Shown one piece after another: positions 10,316 to 17,447 of a stretch of DNA of 62,829 bases. This DNA comes from Nocardiaceae bacterium. Its GTDB lineage: Bacteria > Actinomycetota > Actinomycetes > Mycobacteriales > Mycobacteriaceae. Below the pieces are notes generated by a model. The model was not told where the DNA came from. It saw only the letters and a program-made list of their open reading frames with translations, and did not search any database. The stretch lies in the NCBI GenBank assembly GCA_021372355.1, contig JAJFUQ010000013.1:1-62829 (forward strand), in the 5' to 3' direction. A program made the position numbers and the translations under genes. Each line of letters opens with the position of its first letter. The stretch's first letter is position 1.

Positions 10316-10352
10316 AAGCCCTCCCGGGAAGCGTCGCTTCCCGGGAGGGCTT
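10316..10352 (+). terminator. Rho-independent terminator after the small protein
   Basis: A perfect 17-bp stem (AAGCCCTCCCGGGAAGC and its complement) with loop GTC is followed by TTG-TTGT. It can serve both the small gene and the convergent tetR gene that ends at 10377. Confidence 0.9.
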
Positions 10353-10376
10353 GTTGTCTATGGACGGTCCGCAGGA

Positions 10377-10988
10377 TCAGTCGACGGCCATGATCCGGAC
10401 TGCGAACTTCTCGCATTCGGCGACGAGTTCGTCGCGGTCCGCCTGAAAGTCTCCGGAGAGCCACGCGAGGATGATCGAACCGATCGCCCCGATGAATCCG
10501 ATGCTCACGACCGCGCGCTCGACCTGACTCTTGGATCTCGGAAGTGCGGTCCGGAGCAGCTTGGTGAAGGCCGGAAGTGTCGCCAACGTGATCCCACGCA
10601 ATGCCGGCTCGCCCATCGGTTCGACCACGAGAAGCCGACCTCGTCGACGGTCCTTGATCGTGAGGTCGACGACGATTTCGACATAGGTGCGGGCGAAATC
10701 GCGCGGGCTCGAGAAATCCGTCTTGTCGGCGAGGAACTCGTACGTCTCGTCGGCGACCTTTTTGTAGAGCTGAACGAGCAGGTCGTCACGGCTTTCGAAA
10801 CTCTCGTAGAAATACCGGTCGGCAATCCCGGTTTCGCGGCAGAGTGCGCGCATGGTCACGGCCGACGTGCCGTGTTCGCCGATCAGGTTGAGTGCGGCGG
10901 TCATGAAAGCGGCGCGACGCTGCTTGCGCCGCTCGGCCAAAGTCGTTCCGCCCCAGACGCGTTCATCTTGCTGCGAGCCTTCGGTCAT
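10377..10988 (-). CDS. TetR-family transcriptional regulator
   Basis: The 203-residue protein has a TetR N-terminal DNA-binding domain at about residues 20-75, with MRALCRETGIADRYFYESF as recognition helix and following helix, and a C-terminal ligand domain with LLVVEPMGEPALRG. ATG 10988 has GGAAGG five bases upstream. A strong dyad at 11025-11052 lies in its promoter, suggesting autoregulation. Next upstream is a second, different tetR gene in the same orientation. Its ligand and other targets are unknown. Confidence 0.9.
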   Translation of the reverse strand: MTEGSQQDERVWGGTTLAERRKQRRAAFMTAALNLIGEHGTSAVTMRALCRETGIADRYFYESFESRDDLLVQLYKKVADETYEFLADKTDFSSPRDFARTYVEIVVDLTIKDRRRGRLLVVEPMGEPALRGITLATLPAFTKLLRTALPRSKSQVERAVVSIGFIGAIGSIILAWLSGDFQADRDELVAECEKFAVRIMAVD

Positions 10989-11024
10989 CGCACCTTCCCA
11001 GCCGTCGTCCTCACGTGGGGAGAT

Positions 11025-11052
11025 CTACGCAAAGCGCATCCGCTCATCGTAG
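11025..11052 (-). promoter_or_regulatory. Dyad operator upstream of the first tetR gene
   Basis: A 28-bp symmetric site reads CTACG, three bases, AGCG, four central bases, CGCT, three bases, CGTAG. On the minus strand it contains TACGAT (11051 to 11046), a good -10 hexamer, so a bound repressor would block the tetR promoter. Spacing and symmetry suit a TetR dimer. Confidence 0.65.
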
Positions 11053-11085
11053 CCGTACCAACTGCGGGCGGGTGACTACAAATGG

Positions 11086-11685
11086 TCAACCGGTGACGAT
11101 CGGGACCAGGAACTTCCGGGCGAACGCGTCGAGCTGTTCTTCGGTGGCGTCCTGCAGTTGTCCATACGGAGCCAGGATCATCGAGTGGACGATCCGGCAC
11201 ACGATTTCGGCGCGGATGGAAAGATCCGGGCTCTCGGGGAGGAGCCCGGCGGCGACGGCCCGGGCGAACGACGCTGCTGTTGCTGCCACCGACATGGTGA
11301 AGGTCATCTCGCCCTCGGTTGTGAGCCGGGTGACGAGCCGTTCCGGTTCGATGACGAGCATTCGTTGAACCAGCGCGTGATTGCGCCACTTCGTGATGAC
11401 GGTGACGAATCCATCGGCCACGAGGTCGGGGAAGTTGTCGTGGCGGACGGCCAGATCGTCGAGTTCGGCCAGGATTGCGGCGACCTCGCGCCCGACCACG
11501 GACTGGACGACGTCGTCGCGGGATCCGATGCGGCGGTAGACCGTCACGCGGTCGACGCCGGCCTGGCGTGCGATGTCTTCGATCGTCGTCTTCTTGAATC
11601 CGACCTTCTCGAACTGCACGAGAGCGGCGTCGAGGATTCGCGATTCGACGGTGTCGACCGCGTTGGTTTCGGATACCTCGAGCAC
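11086..11685 (-). CDS. TetR-family regulator of the divergent oxidation operon
   Basis: The 199-residue protein has a TetR HTH at about residues 15-60 (TTIEDIARQAGVDRVTVYRRIGSR is split across helices 2-4) and an all-helical ligand domain. It starts at GTG 11685 with TACTCT six bases upstream and no SD, so the transcript is probably leaderless. It is divergent from the di-iron/reductase/BVMO/SDR operon, with two identical-geometry operators between them. The arrangement predicts that it represses itself and the operon until an oxidisable lipid or terpenoid substrate binds. The ligand is not known. Confidence 0.9.
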   Translation of the reverse strand: MLEVSETNAVDTVESRILDAALVQFEKVGFKKTTIEDIARQAGVDRVTVYRRIGSRDDVVQSVVGREVAAILAELDDLAVRHDNFPDLVADGFVTVITKWRNHALVQRMLVIEPERLVTRLTTEGEMTFTMSVAATAASFARAVAAGLLPESPDLSIRAEIVCRIVHSMILAPYGQLQDATEEQLDAFARKFLVPIVTG

Positions 11686-11691
11686 CTCTCA

Positions 11692-11697
11692 AGAGTA
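11692..11697 (-). promoter_or_regulatory. -10 of the leaderless tetR promoter
   Basis: On the minus strand TACTCT ends six bases before GTG 11685. Confidence 0.5.
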
Positions 11698-11703
11698 GGC
11701 CAT

Positions 11704-11754
11704 GCAACATATCCTGAGCAATTGTTGCTGCAACATTGCAATCCAATTTGTTGC
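11704..11754. promoter_or_regulatory. Duplicated 25-bp operator between tetR and the oxidation operon
   Basis: The unit GCAACA, 13 bases, TGTTGC occurs twice: 11704-11728 and 11730-11754, starting 26 bp apart. The inner half-sites form a second dyad TGTTGC-T-GCAACA at 11723-11735. The block fills the space between the two divergent -10 elements (11692-11697 and 11759-11764), where both -35 regions would lie. Two repressor dimers could bind side by side and shut both promoters. Confidence 0.75.
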
Positions 11755-11758
11755 GTTG

Positions 11759-11764
11759 TACGTT
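11759..11764 (+). promoter_or_regulatory. -10 of the leaderless oxidation-operon promoter
   Basis: TACGTT ends six bases before ATG 11771. Confidence 0.5.
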
Positions 11765-11770
11765 CGAGGC

Positions 11771-12661
11771 ATGGTTGAGAAGCTTGGCGCAACGGAGCGC
11801 CCCTACTGCAATGAAGCGCACGCGATCCATGCGCGTGACGTCCATTTCGATTTCTCATCGGTGCCGATGCACTACATCCCGGGCGAAGTCCTCGCCACAC
11901 ACATCGTCAACGTCATGCACCTCGTCCTCCCGGAAGGGGAGCGGGCGATGGCGATGGCACTGGCCGAAGCTCTTCCCCATATCGACGACCCGCGGCTGCG
12001 TGAAGAAGTGCAAGGTTTCGTCGGGCAGGAGACGATGCACGCGAACAGTCACGACCAGGCCCGACAGCACTTGCAGTCGATCGGCCTCGACGCCGAGGGC
12101 TACGTCGCGAAGATCGCCTGGCTCATCGATCGCATCCTCGGCGACCACGGCTTGACCGGGCGGGCGAAGGAGGAATGGCTCAAGGAGCGCCTTGGCCTGT
12201 TCGCCGGAATGGAGCACTTCACGGCCGTCCTCGGCGAGTGGCTGCTCAACGCCGACATACTCGAGGAAAAGGGGATGCACCCGACGATGCTCGACCTGAT
12301 TCGCTGGCATGGCGCCGAGGAAGTCGAGCACCGGAGTGTCGTCTTCGACGCGTTCATGTACGTGGACGGCAGCTACGCGCGCCGCGCGCGCACCGCGATT
12401 CTTGCCGCAGCGACGCTCCTGCCGGTGTTCATCGTCTCGACCGCCTACCTCTACGGAAAAGACCCGTCGACGGACAAGGGCAGATTCTGGGGCTGGCAGT
12501 TCGTCAGCGCCACGGCCCGCGGTGTGATCCCGAGCTTCACGACGTTCTTCACCGAGATGCCGCGGTATCTGCGGCCGGGCTTCCATCCGACGCAACTCGG
12601 CACCATGGACAAGGCGATTCGCTATCTCGCGCATTCGCCTGCCGCGCGGAGTCAGTCATGA
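11771..12661 (+). CDS. PF10118 'metal-dependent hydrolase', ferritin-like di-iron protein
   Basis: The 296-residue protein matches the PF10118 family pattern. Carboxylate/histidine pairs lie on helices: E56 in PEGER, E87-H90 and H94 in QETMHANSH, E148-H149, and E184/E186-H187 in GAEEVEHRSV. These look like a di-iron ferritin-like site. A hydrophobic helix (AAATLLPVFIVSTAYLYG, about residues 212-229) may attach it to the membrane. The family is named hydrolase, but translational coupling (ATGA) to an electron-transfer reductase argues for an oxygenase. This is inference. It is the first gene of a four-gene operon under the divergent TetR. Confidence 0.8.
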   Translation: MVEKLGATERPYCNEAHAIHARDVHFDFSSVPMHYIPGEVLATHIVNVMHLVLPEGERAMAMALAEALPHIDDPRLREEVQGFVGQETMHANSHDQARQHLQSIGLDAEGYVAKIAWLIDRILGDHGLTGRAKEEWLKERLGLFAGMEHFTAVLGEWLLNADILEEKGMHPTMLDLIRWHGAEEVEHRSVVFDAFMYVDGSYARRARTAILAAATLLPVFIVSTAYLYGKDPSTDKGRFWGWQFVSATARGVIPSFTTFFTEMPRYLRPGFHPTQLGTMDKAIRYLAHSPAARSQS

Positions 12662-13665
12662 GTACCGCAAGCCTTCGCCTGTACGGCGCGGTCATGGACG
12701 GCTATCGCCAACTCTTCGTCGAAGGGCCGACTGCTCGATTCCTGTCCCGATCGCGGCCGGTGAGGCGGCAAGGATACGACCTCGATCTCGTCGTCTGCGC
12801 TGCCGCTCAGGAGTCTGACGACGTCGTCAGTCTGCGTCTGACCAGGCCGGATGGTCTGCAGTTGCCCGAGTGGCGGCCGGGTGCGCACATCGATCTCTTC
12901 CTGCCCTCCGGTCGGCAACGCCAGTACTCGTTGTGCGGTGATCCGCGTGATCGGACGAGCTACCGCATCGCGGTTCGCCGGATCGCTGAGGGCGGAGGTG
13001 GATCGATCGAGGCCCACGAACTGCGCTTCGGCGATCGGGTCCGCGTGCGCGGTCCGCGCAACGCCTTCGCGTTTGTCGACGCTCCTTCCTATCTCTTCAT
13101 CGCGGGCGGAATCGGAATCACGCCGATCCTGCCGATGGTCAAGGCGGCCGGATCGAAGGGGCATCTCGTCTACGTCGGTCGATCGCGAAAGTCGATGCCG
13201 TTCCTCGACGAGCTGCCGTCGTCGGCCGAGATCCGCCCCGACGACGAATTCGGGGTTCCCGATGTCGCGGACCTCATCTCGCGCGCACAACCGGGCGCTG
13301 CCGTCTACGTATGTGGCCCACCGCCGGTGCTCGACGCCGCGCAGAGATTGATGTTCACCCTCAACCCGACCGGCTCTCTGCACACCGAGCGGTTCTCCGC
13401 GGCACCCGTCGTCGACGGCCGAGAGTTCACGGCGACGCTGGCTCGATCGGGAACCGAGGTGCGCGTCGGCGCGGACGAAACCGCTTTGGCCGCGATCCGC
13501 CGAGTTCAGCCCGGCGTCGTCTACTCCTGCCAGCAAGGGTTCTGCGGCACCTGCAAGGTCCGCGTTCTCGGCGGCGAGGTCGACCACCGCCGCAACACCA
13601 TCCCCGAGCACATGCTCACGTGCGTTTCGCGAGCGTTTGGCGACTCGATCGTGCTCGATCTCTGA
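12658..13665 (+). CDS. Phthalate dioxygenase-reductase-type oxidoreductase (FAD/NAD + 2Fe-2S)
   Basis: The 335-residue protein has three domains in order. A flavin domain carries RQYSLCG (88-94), a pyridine-nucleotide domain carries GGIGITPILPM (150-160) and YVCGPPPVL, and a C-terminal plant-type 2Fe-2S ferredoxin has cysteines C291, C296, C299 and C322. Such reductases pass electrons from NAD(P)H to a partner oxygenase. The start ATG 12658 overlaps the preceding stop as ATGA, so expression is coupled to the di-iron protein, its probable partner. Confidence 0.88.
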   Translation: MSTASLRLYGAVMDGYRQLFVEGPTARFLSRSRPVRRQGYDLDLVVCAAAQESDDVVSLRLTRPDGLQLPEWRPGAHIDLFLPSGRQRQYSLCGDPRDRTSYRIAVRRIAEGGGGSIEAHELRFGDRVRVRGPRNAFAFVDAPSYLFIAGGIGITPILPMVKAAGSKGHLVYVGRSRKSMPFLDELPSSAEIRPDDEFGVPDVADLISRAQPGAAVYVCGPPPVLDAAQRLMFTLNPTGSLHTERFSAAPVVDGREFTATLARSGTEVRVGADETALAAIRRVQPGVVYSCQQGFCGTCKVRVLGGEVDHRRNTIPEHMLTCVSRAFGDSIVLDL

Positions 13666-13676
13666 AAGGGCAACTC

Positions 13677-15125
13677 ATGTCCACACACCACAACGTCGTG
13701 GTCGTCGGCGCCGGCTTCGGCGGCATCGGCCTCGCGATCAAACTCAAAGAAGCGGGGTTCACCGACCTCGTGGTCCTCGAACGGGCTGACGAACTGGGCG
13801 GAACCTGGCGGGCGAACACCTATCCGGGTTGCGCGTGCGACGTTCCATCCCAGCTGTACAGCTACTCGTTCGAACCGAATCCGGACTGGACGCACACGTA
13901 CGCGACGCAGCCCGAGATCCTGGAGTACCTGCGTCGGGTCGCGACGAAGCACGGTGTCGTGAGCCAGGTCAGGCTCGGCACCGAACTCGTCGAAGCGCGC
14001 TGGTCGGACAATGTCTGGCGCATCGAGACGAACCGTGGGTCGCTCACCGCCGACTACCTCATCTCGGCCGCCGGCATCTTCGCCGAGGCGAAGTACCCGA
14101 AGCTGCCCGGCATCGAATTGTTCGAGGGCAAGCGGTTCCACTCGCTGCACTGGGATCACGACTACGACCTCACCGGAAAGCGGGTGGCCGTCATCGGCAC
14201 GGGCGCGTCCGCGGTGCAGTTCGTTCCGGAGATTCAGCCGAAGGTCGATCACCTCACGGTGTTCCAGCGTTCGGCACCGTGGATCGTGCCGCGGCTGGAT
14301 CGGCACACGTTCGGTCTCGAGCGGTTCGCGCTGCGCCATGTCCCGCTGGTGCAGAAGGCAGTTCGTGGCGGTTGGTACACGCTGATCGAAGGATTCGGTC
14401 TCGTCGGATTCGTCGACAAACGCTTCCGGCATCCGTACGAATTCTTCGGTCGGCTGCAGCTTCGGAGGCAGGTCAAGGACGCGAAGCTTCGCAAGACGCT
14501 CACGCCCGACTACATGATCGGCTGCAAGCGCGCGATCTTCTCCGACGCCTACCTTCCGGCGCTGGCCCAGCCCAATGTCGACGTCGTCACCGACGGGATC
14601 GCGGAAGTTCGTCCGCGTTCGATCATCACGCGTGCCGGCCGGGAGATTCCGGTCGACACCATCATCTACGGCACCGGATTCACCACGACTCCGGCCGTCT
14701 ACGAACGATTCATCGGGCGTGACGGAGTGTCGATCGCCGAGCTCTATCGGCAGCAGCCACAGACGTACCTCGGCACCACGGTGGCCGGGTTCCCGAACAT
14801 GTTCCTGACCCTCGGACCGTTCGGTGCGGCCGGAAACCAATCGGCGATCTACATGATCGAGTCGCAGATTTCGTACATCGTCGATGCGCTCAAGCGACTC
14901 CGCGAGACTGGTCTGACGCGTTTCGAAGTGAAGCCTGAAGTGCAGGAGAAGTTCCTCGCCGAGATGCGCCAGCGTAGTGAGAACACGGTGTGGCTCACCG
15001 GTGGCTGCACGAGCTATTACACGACCGACCGCGGCGAAAACGCTGGGCTCTACCCCGGTTGGAGCTTCGAGTATCGAAGCCGGACAAGCACCTTCGATTC
15101 CGAGTCGTACGAGGTGGGGGTCTGA
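13677..15125 (+). CDS. Flavin-containing (Baeyer-Villiger-type) monooxygenase
   Basis: The 482-residue protein has an FAD Rossmann motif GAGFGG (11-16), the Baeyer-Villiger fingerprint F-x-G-x3-H-x3-W-D (F149, G151, H155, W159, D160), and a second NADPH-binding GTGASA (174-179). It should insert oxygen next to a ketone or oxidise a heteroatom. GAAAGGG precedes ATG 13677. It follows the reductase by 11 bp and runs into the SDR gene as TGATG. In this setting it likely acts on a ketone made by the SDR; the substrate is unknown. Confidence 0.9.
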   Translation: MSTHHNVVVVGAGFGGIGLAIKLKEAGFTDLVVLERADELGGTWRANTYPGCACDVPSQLYSYSFEPNPDWTHTYATQPEILEYLRRVATKHGVVSQVRLGTELVEARWSDNVWRIETNRGSLTADYLISAAGIFAEAKYPKLPGIELFEGKRFHSLHWDHDYDLTGKRVAVIGTGASAVQFVPEIQPKVDHLTVFQRSAPWIVPRLDRHTFGLERFALRHVPLVQKAVRGGWYTLIEGFGLVGFVDKRFRHPYEFFGRLQLRRQVKDAKLRKTLTPDYMIGCKRAIFSDAYLPALAQPNVDVVTDGIAEVRPRSIITRAGREIPVDTIIYGTGFTTTPAVYERFIGRDGVSIAELYRQQPQTYLGTTVAGFPNMFLTLGPFGAAGNQSAIYMIESQISYIVDALKRLRETGLTRFEVKPEVQEKFLAEMRQRSENTVWLTGGCTSYYTTDRGENAGLYPGWSFEYRSRTSTFDSESYEVGV

Positions 15126-15979
15126 TGGATATTGGGAAGCTCAATCCGCTTTCGTGGCTTTCGAAGGGCTACGACGTCGGCGGCAAGGTCGCGCTCATCA
15201 CTGGAGCGGGGCAGGGGATCGGCCTCGCGTTGGCGAAGATCCTGCACGAACGTGGTGCGGTGGTCGTGCTCGTGGACATTTCGGACGTATCGCCTTTCCG
15301 TGACCGTTGCCTCGTGATCCGGGCTGACGTCACCGATCGGGCGGCCATGGCTGCCGCGGTCGACCAGGTCGTCGGCCGCTACGGCCGGCTCGACATCGTG
15401 GTCGCCAATGCGGGAGTGACGCCCGAACCGGCCACGATCCGCACGATGGACCCGCGCGACTTCGACCGGGTGATCGCGATCAATCTGACCGGTGTCTTCA
15501 ATACAGTGCATCCGGCCCTCGACCACGTGGTCGCAAAGAAGGGGCATGTCGTCGTGGTGTCGTCGTGCGCGGCGTTCGCGCCGGGGATGTGCGGGTCGCC
15601 ATACATGATGAGCAAGGCTGCGGTCGAGCAGTTCGGTCGAGCATTGCGCGTCGAACTCGGTGCCTTCGGCGCAAGTGCCGGAGTGGCCTACTTCGGCGTC
15701 GTCGAGACGGCGATGACGCACCACATGCTCGACCAGGACGACCTGGGCCGGGAACTCGACAACATGCTTCCCTGGCCGCTGAACGTTCGCATCACCGCAG
15801 ATGAGGCGGCGAAAACGATCGCCGATGGCATTGCCCGGCGGGCCGCGCGCACCATCGCGCCGAGCGGTTGGGAACCGTATGCGCTGCTGCGCGGAGCGGC
15901 GAACGTCGTGCTCGACAACCGCCTCGCCAACGATCCGAACGTTGCTCGCCTGGTCCGCGCAGTCGAGGCGCGCGGCTAG
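15125..15979 (+). CDS. Short-chain dehydrogenase/reductase
   Basis: The 284-residue classical SDR has the cofactor motif TGAGQGIG (26-33), NAG (95-97), the catalytic Ser pair near 146-147, and YxxxK as Y160/K164. An aspartate after the second strand (VDISD) favours NAD(H). A C-terminal extension follows residue 250. Its ATG overlaps the monooxygenase stop (TGATG). Oxidation of an alcohol to the ketone used by the monooxygenase is a reasonable inference. Confidence 0.9.
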   Translation: MDIGKLNPLSWLSKGYDVGGKVALITGAGQGIGLALAKILHERGAVVVLVDISDVSPFRDRCLVIRADVTDRAAMAAAVDQVVGRYGRLDIVVANAGVTPEPATIRTMDPRDFDRVIAINLTGVFNTVHPALDHVVAKKGHVVVVSSCAAFAPGMCGSPYMMSKAAVEQFGRALRVELGAFGASAGVAYFGVVETAMTHHMLDQDDLGRELDNMLPWPLNVRITADEAAKTIADGIARRAARTIAPSGWEPYALLRGAANVVLDNRLANDPNVARLVRAVEARG

Positions 15980-16003
15980 GTATCCGACCTTCCAGAATGT
16001 GAT

Positions 16004-16015
16004 GTACGCGCGTAC
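16004..16015. promoter_or_regulatory. Perfect 12-bp palindrome upstream of fadAB
   Basis: GTACGCGCGTAC lies 198 bp before the fadA start and 24 bp after the SDR gene. It may be an operator for a fatty-acid regulator of fadAB. The gap 15980-16212 holds no other clear signal except a TTGACA at about 16087 without a good -10. Confidence 0.4.
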
Positions 16016-16212
16016 TGTAGGCATCTGCCCAAACTTTGCGTAGCCTGTGGTAGCGCACAGATGACCCCCGATATCCAGACGGATTTGACAGGGTTAATGT
16101 GAGGGTGCCTAGCGCGATCCTTGAAGGAAATGGCTTGCTGGCTATGACCGTCATCAGATCGGGTGGATCAATGCGGTACTTGCTGCCGCAAACATGGAAG
16201 GAACACATCGAA

Positions 16213-17424
16213 GTGGCGACAGAGGCGTTCATTTACGACGCGATTCGCACTCCCCGAGGCAAGGGGAAGAGGGGATCGCTGCATTCGGTCAAGCCGGTTG
16301 ACCTGCTCACTGGTCTTGTCCAGGAATTCCGTAACCGATTCCCCGACCTTGATGAGGACCGCATCTCGGACCTCCTCGTCGGCTGCGTCACCCCGGTCGG
16401 TGACCAGGGCGCGGACATCGCTCGCACGGTCGTCCTGACCTCGGGCCTCCCGAACACCGTCGGTGGCTACCAGCTCAACCGCTTCTGCGCGTCCGGCCTC
16501 GAGGCCGTGAACACCGCTGCGCAGAAGGTTGCCTCTGGCTTCGACGACATGGTCATCGCCGGTGGCGTCGAGTCGATGTCGCGTATCCCGATGGGTTCGG
16601 ACGGCGGCGCATGGGCCATGGACCCGGCGACCAGCTACGACACCTACTTCGTCCCGCAGGGCATTAGCGCAGACCTGATTGCCACCATCGAGGGCTTCAC
16701 CCGCGATGACGTCGACGCCTATGCGGTTCGCTCGCAGGACCTGGCTGCCAAGGCCTGGTCGGGCGGCTACTTCACCAAGTCGGTCGTTCCGGTCAAGGAC
16801 ATCAACGGCATCACCGTTCTCGACCACGACGAGCACATGCGTCCGGGCACGACCGCCGCGGACCTCGCCAAGCTCAACCCGTCGTTTTCGATGATGGGTG
16901 AGATGGGTGGCTTCGACGCTGTTGCGCTCCAGAAGTTCCACTACATCGAGAAGATCAACCACGTTCACCACGGTGGAAACAGCTCGGGCATCGTCGACGG
17001 TGCCGCGCTCGTCCTCATCGCCAGCGAAGAGGCCGGCAAGGCCTCGGGCATGACCCCGCGTGGACGCATCGTCGCCACCGCCACCAGCGGTGCCGACCCG
17101 ACGATCATGCTCACCGGTCCGACCCCGTCGACCCAGAAGGTTCTGGCCAAGGCCGGCCTCACGATCGACGACATGGACCTCGTGGAGATCAACGAGGCGT
17201 TCGCGTCGGTCGTCCTCAAGTTCCAGAAGGACCTGAAGGTTCCGGACGAGAAGCTCAACGTCAACGGCGGCGCGATCGCCATGGGCCACCCGCTTGGCGC
17301 AACCGGCGCGATGATCCTCGGCACCGTCCTCGACGAGCTCGAGCGTCGCAACGGCCGCTACGGCGTCATCACCCTGTGCATCGGTGGCGGCATGGGCGTT
17401 TCCACCATCATCGAGCGCGTCTAA
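16213..17424 (+). CDS. fadA: Acetyl-CoA acyltransferase (thiolase)
   Basis: The 403-residue product equals the length of M. tuberculosis FadA (Rv0859). The nucleophile is C92 in [12 protein letters not shown], with H359 in GHPLG and C389 in TLCIGGGMG completing the site. GTG 16213 gives [16 protein letters not shown], the family's normal start; GAAGGA lies about ten bases upstream. Upstream in-frame starts would add an unsupported tail. It performs the last, CoA-dependent cleavage of beta-oxidation and is co-transcribed with fadB 23 bp downstream. Confidence 0.93.
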   Translation: MATEAFIYDAIRTPRGKGKRGSLHSVKPVDLLTGLVQEFRNRFPDLDEDRISDLLVGCVTPVGDQGADIARTVVLTSGLPNTVGGYQLNRFCASGLEAVNTAAQKVASGFDDMVIAGGVESMSRIPMGSDGGAWAMDPATSYDTYFVPQGISADLIATIEGFTRDDVDAYAVRSQDLAAKAWSGGYFTKSVVPVKDINGITVLDHDEHMRPGTTAADLAKLNPSFSMMGEMGGFDAVALQKFHYIEKINHVHHGGNSSGIVDGAALVLIASEEAGKASGMTPRGRIVATATSGADPTIMLTGPTPSTQKVLAKAGLTIDDMDLVEINEAFASVVLKFQKDLKVPDEKLNVNGGAIAMGHPLGATGAMILGTVLDELERRNGRYGVITLCIGGGMGVSTIIERV

Positions 17425-17447
17425 GACTTCCAGGAGAAATCAGACAA

